The notes under the pieces were generated by a model. The model ran no database searches and had not been told where the DNA came from. It saw nothing but the letters and a program-made list of their open reading frames with translations. The translations under genes and the position numbers were made by a program. Of a stretch of 64,000 nucleotides of DNA, positions 20,638 to 29,321 are shown in pieces; the stretch's first letter is position 1, and each line of letters opens with the position of its first letter. Source of the stretch: Shewanella mangrovi (GTDB lineage Bacteria; Pseudomonadota; Gammaproteobacteria; Enterobacterales; Shewanellaceae); NCBI RefSeq assembly GCF_000753795.1, contig NZ_JPEO01000008.1:58567-122566 (forward strand). The letters run 5' to 3'.

Positions 20638-21927
20638 TTACACCACTAAATGCTGTGGAATAATAAAACTGAAGGTACTGCCTTTACCTGGGATACTGTT
20701 GATTAGCAACTCACTGTGATGATGGTTGAGCGCATGCTTTACGATAGCAAGGCCAAGACCAGAGCCGCCGGTTTGCCGTGAGCGCGCATTATCCACACGG
20801 TAAAAGCGCTCAGTAAGCCGCGCAACGTGTTGCTGCGCGATACCAATGCCACTATCGGTCACGCTAAAGCGGGCCCCAGTCGCAACGCGTTGCCAGCCAA
20901 TGTGAATTTTACCGCCTGGCTCTGTATAGCGAATGGCGTTGGAAATCAGATTTGAACATGCGCTTCGCAGTTGGAGCTCGTCACCATGAATATTCAATTG
21001 CGGATCTAACTCAAAACTGATCTCATATTCGTCGCGGGCCAGTGCATCTGCTTCTGAACGCAAAATGGCAAACATCTTCTGCATGTCGACCACTTTTTCG
21101 AGATTAATTTCCGCCGAGTCTTCGATTCGCGACAACACAAGCAGCTGTTCTACCATAGATTTCATGCGGCTTGCTTGTTGTTGCATCAGGCTCAATGCGC
21201 GCTGATTTGGATCATCTTCATCGGCCATGCTTTGCATCACTTCGAGATAGCCTTGCAACACGGTCAGTGGTGTTTTTAATTCGTGAGAAACGTTGGCCAC
21301 AAAGTCCTTGCGCATCCCTTCAAGTTGGCGAACGCGCGTGATATCACGCGCAATAAGCAACATCTGCTGCTCACCATAAGCAATGATACGGATCTCAACG
21401 ATACGTTTTTCAGACACTGGCGACGGCAACGCCAACGGCTCCTCAAAACGGCCACCTTTCAGATAAGCAGAGAAATCGGGATGGCGAATGAGGTTATCCA
21501 CCCGCTGACCATTATCTTGTGGCCAAACTAACCCCAGCATTAATTGCGCTAACTTGTTGCACCAAATAATGTTAAGCGCGGGGTCCAGCACGACGGCGGC
21601 ATCTGGTAGAGCTTCGGCACCCTGACGAAAGCGGCCAAGTAAGCCGGCTAACTGACTTACCCGTTTACGGTTCTTTCCCTGTAAACGATAGATACCGTTA
21701 AACACCCCTTCCCAACTGCCACTGCCTTGCGGCGGCGTCAGTCGTCTATCTTTCCACAACCAGTGATTGAGCCGAATAAGCTGGCGGTAATTCCACAGCA
21801 GCAGGATCCCCATTCCAATACAGAGCACAAGCAGCAGATGTCCGGCCGCGAGGCCGACCAATAAACACGCTAAAAGGAAGAGCGCTAAGCGTAAGAACAG
21901 TCGGTATCCTGAATAGGAATCAAACAT
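20638..21927 (-). CDS. phoR: phosphate regulon sensor histidine kinase PhoR
   Basis: PhoR phosphorylates PhoB when phosphate is scarce. Two N-terminal membrane segments (about residues 10-46) and a PAS domain (about 100-200) precede the H box FVANVSHELKTPL with His215. The N, G1 and G2 boxes of the ATPase domain are seen as LISNAIRYTEPGG, VTDSGIGI and GGSGLGLAIVKH. At 429 residues it matches E. coli PhoR (431). It follows phoB by 76 nt. Confidence 0.95.
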   Translation of the reverse strand: MFDSYSGYRLFLRLALFLLACLLVGLAAGHLLLVLCIGMGILLLWNYRQLIRLNHWLWKDRRLTPPQGSGSWEGVFNGIYRLQGKNRKRVSQLAGLLGRFRQGAEALPDAAVVLDPALNIIWCNKLAQLMLGLVWPQDNGQRVDNLIRHPDFSAYLKGGRFEEPLALPSPVSEKRIVEIRIIAYGEQQMLLIARDITRVRQLEGMRKDFVANVSHELKTPLTVLQGYLEVMQSMADEDDPNQRALSLMQQQASRMKSMVEQLLVLSRIEDSAEINLEKVVDMQKMFAILRSEADALARDEYEISFELDPQLNIHGDELQLRSACSNLISNAIRYTEPGGKIHIGWQRVATGARFSVTDSGIGIAQQHVARLTERFYRVDNARSRQTGGSGLGLAIVKHALNHHHSELLINSIPGKGSTFSFIIPQHLVV

Positions 21928-22003
21928 AGATTATTGCGCCAGTCGGGTAAGGCTTACTGAGCCAAAAGCCCTATGCCGGACTTGGCTCAGCAAAACATTG
22001 CGT

Positions 22004-22693
22004 TTAGGTACGAGCAGAGAAGCGATATCCAGCACCACGTACGGTCTGGATTAAACGGTCATGTCCAGAAGGCTCAACCGCCTTACGAAGACGACGGATA
22101 TGCACATCCACTGTACGATCTTCCACATAAACGTTAGTTCCCCAAACGTTGTCTAGCAATTGCTCGCGAGAATAAACACGCTCAGGATGGGTCATAAAAA
22201 AGTGCAACAAACGGAACTCAGTGGGTCCCATATCGAGCACTGATTCACCAACAGTAACACGGTGGCTCACCGGATCCAGCGTCAATCCTTGTACTTCAAT
22301 CGTATCTTCCAGTCGTGTTGGCGCTGCACGGCGTAACACAGCTTTAATACGCGCCACCAGCTCTTTAGGTGAAAATGGCTTGGTGATGTAATCATCGGCA
22401 CCAACTTCTAACCCTTTCACTTTATCTTCCTCTTCGCCACGCGCTGTCAGCATGATGATAGGAATTTGGCGAGTGAACTCGTCCTGCTTCAGCGTCTTAG
22501 CAAACTGAATGCCGCTTCCGCCTGGGAACATCCAATCAAGCAAAATCAGATCGGGATACGGTTCCGTCAGCAACGCTGATGCAGATTCAAAATCTTCGGC
22601 TGCAGTGGTTGCAAAGCCATGTTGTTCCATCACAAACGAGAGCATTTCTCGAATGGCGGCTTCATCTTCAACAATCAAAATTCTTGCAGTCAT
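22004..22693 (-). CDS. phoB: phosphate regulon response regulator PhoB
   Basis: PhoB binds Pho boxes and activates sigma-70 promoters under phosphate limitation. The 229-residue protein has an N-terminal receiver with acidic pocket residues in VEDE and phospho-acceptor Asp53 in [11 protein letters not shown], and Lys in [11 protein letters not shown]-terminal winged helix carries [15 protein letters not shown], the DNA-recognition helix. A Pho box upstream predicts autoregulation. Confidence 0.96.
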   Translation of the reverse strand: MTARILIVEDEAAIREMLSFVMEQHGFATTAAEDFESASALLTEPYPDLILLDWMFPGGSGIQFAKTLKQDEFTRQIPIIMLTARGEEEDKVKGLEVGADDYITKPFSPKELVARIKAVLRRAAPTRLEDTIEVQGLTLDPVSHRVTVGESVLDMGPTEFRLLHFFMTHPERVYSREQLLDNVWGTNVYVEDRTVDVHIRRLRKAVEPSGHDRLIQTVRGAGYRFSART

Positions 22694-22730
22694 GGGTGCT
22701 TCTTTCAGTAAAATAACACGCTGCTATTAT

Positions 22731-22748
22731 TGGACAATTTTATGACAG
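22731..22748 (-). promoter_or_regulatory. Pho box upstream of phoB
   Basis: On the minus strand CTGTCATAAAATTGTCCA is a near-consensus pair of 7-nt repeats. A further degenerate repeat (TTCATAAAT) lies just upstream, suggesting three direct repeats at an 11-nt period. The box ends 37 nt from the phoB start. Confidence 0.78.
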
Positions 22749-22836
22749 ATTTATGAATAACCAGCAACTTATCCGTCATATAGCTGCCATTTTTGCATAT
22801 ATTTTTAAGCGAGTAACCTGATGAACTGCAGAAAAT

Positions 22837-22865
22837 AAAAACGCCAGTCAATGACTGGCGTTTTT
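22837..22865. terminator. terminator downstream of the porin gene
   Basis: A stem of ACGCCAGT/ACTGGCGT with a CAATG loop is flanked by AAAA on the left and TTTTT on the right. On the minus strand it ends the porin transcript before phoB. Confidence 0.9.
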
Positions 22866-22881
22866 ATTCACAAAGCTTGTC

Positions 22882-23811
22882 TTAGAACTTGTGTTCTAAA
22901 CCCAGACCTACGTAGTTATCGTCGTCTGATACACCGTCCATAGAACGGGTAGTGTAGAAGGCAAACAGTTTCGTTGGTTTAGCCAGCTTGTAGTCTGCAC
23001 CCACTGACCAAGAATCACCAGTGTCTTCCATGTCTTGGTACTGAGCTTTCAGGGTTACAGCGTCGATGCTGTAAGCTGCACTCAGCAAATAACCGTCGAT
23101 GCTATCCGCATCGCCTTCAGATTTTTCTTGAGACTGCCACATTGCGCCCAGTTTCAGGTCAGCGATTTTACCTTGAACAGTCGCACGTACAGTGTCATAG
23201 CCTTTCACTTTTGAATCATATGCGATAGCGGCATAGATTGGCGTCTTCTTCAGGCCAGCATCACCATACATCAATGCTGCAGATACACCACTTTCACCAT
23301 CTTGTGAGCTTGAAGCTTCGGCCGCATAAGTTACGCCGAACTTCACGTTACCCATTGAAGGAGAAACATAGTTAACTGTTTGTTCAATACGGTTGTCACC
23401 TTTGAACAAATGTTTCAAGTCACCAGACAAATCGTTGAACTGGTCAACCTTACCTTGAGAAACTTTCATCATGGTGTCTTGGCGACCAACAGAGATAGCA
23501 CCAAAGTTACCTTTCAGACCGACGAACTGGCTACGTGCTTTGAAGTTAGTGCTGTCTGAGCTGTCAGTCGCAACTTCATATTCAACTTGATAGAAAGTAC
23601 TCAAAGAGTTACCCAAGTCGTACTCACCTTTAGCGCCAAGGCGAGAAGCGTTGCTTTGCACGGCAGTTTCAGACTCACCGCCTTCATCATTTGACTGTAC
23701 AGTTACGTTCAATTTGCCGTAAACAGTCAAAGGATCTGCTGCATATGCAGAGGTGATACAAGCAGAAGCAATAGCGGTAGCGAGTAGGGTTTTGCAAATA
23801 GAGTTCATCAT
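22882..23811 (-). CDS. Gram-negative porin
   Basis: A 309-residue trimeric-porin-type beta barrel. The signal peptide ends near YAAD, the first strand is PLTVYGKLNVTVQS, the loop-3 region includes GNFGAISVGRQDTMMK, and the protein ends in phenylalanine (GLGLEHKF), the outer-membrane insertion signal. It precedes phoB with a terminator between. In Shewanella a porin is found next to phoBR, so it may be a phosphate-regulated porin, but I see no convincing Pho box in its upstream region. Substrate preference cannot be read from the sequence. Confidence 0.88.
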   Translation of the reverse strand: MMNSICKTLLATAIASACITSAYAADPLTVYGKLNVTVQSNDEGGESETAVQSNASRLGAKGEYDLGNSLSTFYQVEYEVATDSSDSTNFKARSQFVGLKGNFGAISVGRQDTMMKVSQGKVDQFNDLSGDLKHLFKGDNRIEQTVNYVSPSMGNVKFGVTYAAEASSSQDGESGVSAALMYGDAGLKKTPIYAAIAYDSKVKGYDTVRATVQGKIADLKLGAMWQSQEKSEGDADSIDGYLLSAAYSIDAVTLKAQYQDMEDTGDSWSVGADYKLAKPTKLFAFYTTRSMDGVSDDDNYVGLGLEHKF

Positions 23812-24019
23812 TATTTCCTTTCGACGTTATGTTCGTCTTGGTTATGGATTTGGAACGTGCGAAAGTGTGCAGTTGGCGTGTTGCAGTTTTATTTCACTCC
23901 AACGCTGCAGGCGTAGACCAATAATAATTTTTTGCCAGCAACATCGACTAAAGCCTTAAACGGCGCGGGTTGGCGGGCGCTTAAGTTAAATATGACAATT
24001 TGGTTAAATCTTTGAATTT

Positions 24020-24034
24020 GTGACTTTTGGTCAC
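24020..24034. promoter_or_regulatory. perfect inverted repeat in the porin-rdgC divergent gap
   Basis: GTGACTTTTGGTCAC is a 5-bp perfect inverted repeat with a 5-nt centre. It resembles a CRP half-site pair (TGTGA/TCAC), but the centre is 7 nt rather than 6 nt, so CRP is not the obvious ligand. The gap from 23812 to 24105 shows no other clear element. Confidence 0.45.
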
Positions 24035-24105
24035 TTTTTGAGCGAGGTTTACGCCTAAAAAAAGATGGCTTACACTGCCGACTCCATTTTGAATGAGCAG
24101 CGAAT

Positions 24106-25020
24106 ATGTGGTTTAAAAATCTTACCCTTTACCGTTTCAATAAACCGTTTTCTATCGAGACAGAACAACTGGAAAAAGCGCTGGATGCGTTTGTATTCCA
24201 TCCCTGCTCTAGCCAAGACATCAGCAAATTTGGTTTTAGCAACGCGCTTGGCAAACTCGGCCAATCATTGGTGCACAGCGCCGAAAATCGCCACTTAATC
24301 TGTGCAACGAAAGAAGAGAAAATTCTGCCATCGCAGGTGATTAAAGAGGCACTTGATGAAAAGGTGGCGCATCTTGAAACCGAAGAGCAGCGCAAAATCA
24401 CCAAAAAAGAGAAAGACGCCCTTAAAGACGAAATTACAACAACCTTGTTGCCACGTGCCTTCAGTCGCCGTAGTCAAATTCGTGCACTCATTCTGCCAGA
24501 ACAACAGTTGTTATTAGTCGACAGCAGCAGTGCCACTAAAGCAGAAGAGTTACTGGCGCTATTGCGTAAGGCGATTGGCAGCTTACCTGTTGTACCTGTG
24601 AGTTTTGCAACACCTATCGAAGTGCAACTCACTGATTGGTTAAAACAAGGCGAGCTACCAGTCCCCTTCTACATGCAAGATGAGGCTGAGCTTAAATCCG
24701 CTGCAGATGAAGGTGGTATCGTGCGCTTTAAACAGCAAGACCTCACCGAAGAAGAAGTGCTTGCTCACCTAGAGTCAGGCAAACAAGTGCATAAACTGGC
24801 GATTCAATTTGAGCAATCTATTAGCTTTGTGCTGCAGTCAGATGCTGGAATTAAGCGTCTTAAGTTTGCCGAAGAGTTCCGCGCGCAAACCGATGATGTT
24901 GCCGGTGAAGATCCGCTCGCCAAACTTGACGCCGACTTTGTGTTAATGAGCAGCGAAATTATTGCACTACTCAACACCTTGTTTATCAAACTCGGTGGTG
25001 TGGAAGAGCAAGCAATTTAA
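24106..25020 (+). CDS. rdgC: recombination-associated protein RdgC
   Basis: RdgC forms a ring-shaped dimer around DNA and limits RecA action. The 304-residue protein starts [11 protein letters not shown] and contains the family blocks [35 protein letters not shown] and [19 protein letters not shown] (in parts). Its length matches E. coli RdgC (303). It is divergent from the porin gene and ends in a terminator shared with the M61 peptidase gene. Confidence 0.95.
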   Translation: MWFKNLTLYRFNKPFSIETEQLEKALDAFVFHPCSSQDISKFGFSNALGKLGQSLVHSAENRHLICATKEEKILPSQVIKEALDEKVAHLETEEQRKITKKEKDALKDEITTTLLPRAFSRRSQIRALILPEQQLLLVDSSSATKAEELLALLRKAIGSLPVVPVSFATPIEVQLTDWLKQGELPVPFYMQDEAELKSAADEGGIVRFKQQDLTEEEVLAHLESGKQVHKLAIQFEQSISFVLQSDAGIKRLKFAEEFRAQTDDVAGEDPLAKLDADFVLMSSEIIALLNTLFIKLGGVEEQAI

Positions 25021-25040
25021 GCCGTTAAGTTGCAACCAAT

Positions 25041-25065
25041 AAAAAAGCGCCATTGGCGCTTTTTT
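25041..25065. terminator. bidirectional terminator after rdgC
   Basis: AAAAAAGCGCC and GGCGCTTTTTT form a perfect hairpin with a 3-nt loop between the two convergent genes. Confidence 0.92.
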
Positions 25066-25077
25066 ATTGGTAAAAAA

Positions 25078-26895
25078 TCACTTAGATTTCTTGAAGTTGC
25101 CATCACTGTCAAACGGCCAATCAACCCCAAGCCACGCTTCAAATAACGCCTTCTGCGAACGAGCAGGCTTTTTCACTGACTTAATTTGTAATTTACCGTC
25201 GGGCGCTTTGCTCAAAGAAACGCGTTTAGTTTGCAATGTGTCATCTTTAAACAGCGTCACCTCAACGTCGTCACCCGCGTTAAAGTCACCAATGCGCTTG
25301 TCGAAACCGTCATGGCTAACCTTGAGTCCGTTTATAGCGATCAATTCATCACCCGCGGCGATTCCGGCTTTCCATGCCGGACTATTGCGCTCAACATAAG
25401 CAAATTTCAGGCTATTACTCGCTAAGCTCGCCCCCAAAAACGCTTTAGTCTTGGCTTCGTCACCATAACTTAGCCTCAACCCTGCCTCATCAAAGATCTT
25501 GTTAAAGTCGTAGCTGATAGGTGATTCAACGTTAACCTGCCACCAATGGCTGTAATCTTTGTCGGCTAACTGCTGCAGAATTTGTTTGATGATGGTGCTG
25601 TTGTAGCCTTTCGGAATACGGTAATCGCGGTATAACAACTTGTGAAGGTCGCGATACGATGCTTTGAGTTTAGTGTCGTTTAACAGTTGGAAATCAAGCG
25701 CCATCGACACCAAATATCCTTCTGAGTAGATATTCACACTGTGGTTGCGAGCATAATCACCGCCCGTGGCAACCCATTCACCCAGACTCGTCTCCGCCAC
25801 AGATTGCTGTTCACGGCCAGGCGTGTGTTGATTTCGGTCAATGCGCTTGGCTAAGTCCTCTAGGTATTCCTTAGGCGTCATGACACCGGCGCGCAACAGC
25901 AGTTGATTTTGGAAATAACTGGTTGAACCTTCAGCCATCCACAGCAGATCGCTCATATTTTCCTGCTGATAGTCGTACGGTACTAATCCCTCGGGGCGAT
26001 AAGCTTTAACGTTCCACGTATGGATAAACTCATGCGAGGCAGTACTGATAAAACGCAGATAGTCTTTGCGCTCGCGGAAATTAAAGCGTGGCAGTTGAAT
26101 TACCGTGGAGTTGATATGCTCGGTCGCACCACGGGCGCCACTGGTGGCATGCACAATAAAAAGATACCGTTCAAACGGATAGCCGTTCCAAATATCTTGA
26201 GATTTACTGGTGACCTTTTCTAAATCAGTCACAATCTGATCGAGGTTATAGTTCCCTTCGCCCCACACCACCAGCTCAAACGCTTTACCGTTGGCAGTAA
26301 AACTGCGGTGCTGACTGATGCCCGTTTCGATTGGCGAATCAATTAAGATATCGTAGTTATCAGCAACAAAACTATGAGGTGCATTGCCTGATGCCATGCC
26401 TGAGTAGCTTTTCCATGCGTCTGGAACTTGCAACGCCACTTGTACTGGCTGTTCACGGAAGCTTGGGCTATACATCATCACACCGCTGGCATCCAAATAG
26501 GCATGTGTGCTGCTAATATCCCGCACCCGTTGCCCGAGTTCATTGGCATACAACTGATAAGACACAGTGACTTGCGTGGGTTTATCGAGACTCACACGCC
26601 ATTCGCCACTCGCGCTCCTTTGCCAGTTAAGTTTATTTCCCTGCTCGTCTGTGGCGGCAAAATTTCTGACACCATCAGCCAACGGCAAAACGGTATATTT
26701 ACCAGTACGCCAAACTGGCAAATTGACTTGAAGCGAATCTTCAGAGGTTTTAGGAAAGGTGACGGAAACTTGCGCCAGATGATGTTCAGGTTCTGTAATA
26801 TTGACCTGATATAAAACGTCGGCAAAGGGTGCTTGAGAGAAAGTCACACCGGCCAATAAAACGGCACTTTGAATCGACAAACTGCTGATTTTCAC
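25078..26895 (-). CDS. M61-family metallopeptidase with PDZ domain
   Basis: A secreted or periplasmic aminopeptidase-like protein of MEROPS family M61 (glycyl aminopeptidase type). The zinc motif is HEFIHTWN with His288, Glu289 and His292 in a 605-residue protein, and a C-terminal PDZ domain shows SPAWKAGIAAGDELIAINGL. The start is taken as GTG at 26895 because AAGGA lies 6 nt upstream and a normal signal peptide follows (VKISSLSIQSAVLLAGV... APFA). A longer frame to 26961 has no ribosome site. It is single and divergent from the TPR gene; substrates are unknown. Confidence 0.9.
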   Translation of the reverse strand: MKISSLSIQSAVLLAGVTFSQAPFADVLYQVNITEPEHHLAQVSVTFPKTSEDSLQVNLPVWRTGKYTVLPLADGVRNFAATDEQGNKLNWQRSASGEWRVSLDKPTQVTVSYQLYANELGQRVRDISSTHAYLDASGVMMYSPSFREQPVQVALQVPDAWKSYSGMASGNAPHSFVADNYDILIDSPIETGISQHRSFTANGKAFELVVWGEGNYNLDQIVTDLEKVTSKSQDIWNGYPFERYLFIVHATSGARGATEHINSTVIQLPRFNFRERKDYLRFISTASHEFIHTWNVKAYRPEGLVPYDYQQENMSDLLWMAEGSTSYFQNQLLLRAGVMTPKEYLEDLAKRIDRNQHTPGREQQSVAETSLGEWVATGGDYARNHSVNIYSEGYLVSMALDFQLLNDTKLKASYRDLHKLLYRDYRIPKGYNSTIIKQILQQLADKDYSHWWQVNVESPISYDFNKIFDEAGLRLSYGDEAKTKAFLGASLASNSLKFAYVERNSPAWKAGIAAGDELIAINGLKVSHDGFDKRIGDFNAGDDVEVTLFKDDTLQTKRVSLSKAPDGKLQIKSVKKPARSQKALFEAWLGVDWPFDSDGNFKKSK

Positions 26896-27034
26896 ACGAA
26901 ATCCTTGCTGAATGATTGTTGTAATGCTGAATCCAGAGTATAACAAGTTCACGGTGACCACTCACGCCGATAACATAATCATTAACAATTAAAATATTGC
27001 CGAACCCTATCAACAACCGAGAGAGTTCTTATTA

Positions 27035-29182
27035 ATGCGTTGGTTTATTTGCTGCTTTGCCGCCTTTGCTTTCACCTTGAGTTTACCGCTCCAAGCTCAG
27101 TCAGCTGATGAGATTGAAGTTATCTATCGTGAGACGCCACAACAGCTGTACCAGCAATTACATGAATCAGTGCCCCAAACCGTTTTCAATACGGCAGATG
27201 AGTTGCATCAAGCTGCCATCGCGAGCAACCAAAGCGATGATGACCTCTTTCAAAGTTTATATTTTCTGGCGCGACTCGCGTTAGAGAGCCGCGTCCAATA
27301 CGAAGGAAAACAAACAGACGCCACGACATTGCATGATGCGCTACAACGTGTCGCAACTAATGATTATCAGCGAGCCGCTGCACTCAATATTGCGGGGCGT
27401 TATGCAGGGCGCATCAAGCAGCAGTATCGCGATACCGTGAGTTTCAATGAACAAGCGACGAACTATATTCGCAACGCTAAAGATGTGCGTTCACTCCAGC
27501 TTAAAGTCGTCATCTACGACGAAATGGGGGTGGTTAATCTTATTCTGAAGCGCGACGATGCCGCCCTAAACAACTTCAAACAGATGCTTGAAGCCGCCAC
27601 CCTGCTTCGCAACAACTATCTTATTGCCGAGGCCGAAGCGAGGCTGGCCAAATACTATCGCGAAGTCGATAAAATGCCGCTGGCGTTGCAACATTACACT
27701 GCCGCCTATAGCGCATCGCTTAAAGATAAAAAGCCATATCAAACCGCAATGTTAGAGCTGAACTTAGCCAAACTTTATCGCGATATGCAGCAGTGGAATG
27801 AAGCGCTTAATCACATTCATAAGGCTATCGACCTATTCCGCCAACAAGGTGATCATAAATTTCTTTCTACCAGTATGACGGTCATTGCCATCATCTATGC
27901 GGAGCAAGGTGAGTGGAATCAAGCAATCGACTATTACTTGAATGCACAACAGTATGATGCGAAGTACCAAAGCCTTACCGCCCAGGCGCGTAATTTCCAT
28001 AACCTAGGCGAAGCTTATTTCCACATTGATAACTTTGACAAAGCATTAGAATACCTGCTGCAAGCTAACAAAATCTTTCGTGAACGTAACAGCACCCACT
28101 ACTTGGTTTACAACGAAACCATGCTGGCACAAGTTGCGTCTAAAGCTGGTCAAGATGATGTCGCATTATTACATGCGCAAACCGCCTTAGCCCTTGCACA
28201 AAAACTACAACTTAAGGATGAGCAGATAGAAGCGCTTACCTATCTGGTGACGAGCCAACAGAATAAAGGGCTTTATGCAGAAGCATTGAGTAATCAGCAA
28301 TTGATCACTCAGTTAACCAAAGAAATGTTGGAGCAGGCGAAAACATCTGAAACGCCTAAGACTGAACAGGAAATCACTGAGCAAAGCTTGCTGCTCAAAA
28401 GCCAAAAACAACGCACCGAACTGCAGCAACAGCAAAATATGCTGCTTAATCGTAATATCGTCATTGGCTTTTTGCTGATTCTGCTGGTGTGCGTTGGCAC
28501 CTATATTTTGTATCTCTACCGTAAACGCCAACGCGAATTAGTGTTACAACAGCAAACAATGGAGCAGATTAAGCTGGATGCTGTCTATCAACTGCCCGGC
28601 TATCATGCCTTCTTCGAGCAGTTTGCGCAGAATAATGTAGGCGTAGCACTGGTACAGTTTGCCGAACTGACCAATGCCCCAATCGAGCGCGGGCAATTTG
28701 CGGCTAAAGCCATTCAGGACAACATTTACAACAAACTCAAGTTTTTATGCCGAGCGCAAATCTACAGCATTGCTCCAGGTCAATTTGCGCTGTTAGCTCG
28801 CCATGAAATAGATCCGTCAGAGTTACATCAAAGGTTACGTAGCATCAATCTGGACGGTGATCCTTTGCGACTCGACATAGCGGTCATCAACCTACCACTA
28901 CTTGCTGATGAGGAAGTAACACTACCCACTGAGGTGATGTTTGAAACATTACAGTGGATGTTGGCGGGAGCCGCGTCGACAGATATTGAGACAGGCTGTC
29001 ACCTTAGCATTAAGGTGCTAGAATTTACTCCATCGACAGTATTCTCACAGCCGCTCTACCTACAGTTGGCACAAGGCGTAAGACGAGGTTTTATTCGTAT
29101 TGAGAGCAATGCGAATAAAGATGCGATCACATGGCCACGTTTCCAACCGTTAGAGACGTCAGAATCTGCTAATATTCTTTGA
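27035..29182 (+). CDS. TPR membrane protein with a degenerate GGDEF-like C terminus
   Basis: The 715-residue protein has a signal peptide (MRWFICCFAAFAFTLSLPLQAQS) and a periplasmic stretch of tetratricopeptide repeats (about residues 90-440, for example FHNLGEAYFHIDNFDKALEY). One membrane helix lies near 474-496, with a basic stop (YRKRQR) and a cytoplasmic tail. The tail keeps the layout of a GGDEF domain: AVYQLPGYHAFFEQF stands where DxLTGLPNRRAF is expected and SIAPGQFALLA where the GGDEF loop is expected. The active-site residues are gone. It could sense something outside and signal through the adjacent intact cyclase; that is inference. Confidence 0.8.
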   Translation: MRWFICCFAAFAFTLSLPLQAQSADEIEVIYRETPQQLYQQLHESVPQTVFNTADELHQAAIASNQSDDDLFQSLYFLARLALESRVQYEGKQTDATTLHDALQRVATNDYQRAAALNIAGRYAGRIKQQYRDTVSFNEQATNYIRNAKDVRSLQLKVVIYDEMGVVNLILKRDDAALNNFKQMLEAATLLRNNYLIAEAEARLAKYYREVDKMPLALQHYTAAYSASLKDKKPYQTAMLELNLAKLYRDMQQWNEALNHIHKAIDLFRQQGDHKFLSTSMTVIAIIYAEQGEWNQAIDYYLNAQQYDAKYQSLTAQARNFHNLGEAYFHIDNFDKALEYLLQANKIFRERNSTHYLVYNETMLAQVASKAGQDDVALLHAQTALALAQKLQLKDEQIEALTYLVTSQQNKGLYAEALSNQQLITQLTKEMLEQAKTSETPKTEQEITEQSLLLKSQKQRTELQQQQNMLLNRNIVIGFLLILLVCVGTYILYLYRKRQRELVLQQQTMEQIKLDAVYQLPGYHAFFEQFAQNNVGVALVQFAELTNAPIERGQFAAKAIQDNIYNKLKFLCRAQIYSIAPGQFALLARHEIDPSELHQRLRSINLDGDPLRLDIAVINLPLLADEEVTLPTEVMFETLQWMLAGAASTDIETGCHLSIKVLEFTPSTVFSQPLYLQLAQGVRRGFIRIESNANKDAITWPRFQPLETSESANIL

Positions 29183-29321
29183 TCCACATAGAAACATCTG
29201 AAAGGAATCATTTGCAGCATCACGGGATTGCTATAACATTGACGCAGATAACGCAATGTCTCTGTTGCGTCAGTCAATTATCCCTCCCAGAGCAGCAAAA
29301 TGCCGAAGGAATGACTCAGGA

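Noticed and set aside
23992..23998. Single Pho half-site (TTGTCAT on the minus strand) upstream of the porin
   Set aside because: The second repeat at the required distance is absent (AACTTAA), so it is not a Pho box.
24018..24036. CRP site before rdgC or the porin gene
   Set aside because: The half-sites TGTGA and TCAC are 7 nt apart instead of 6.
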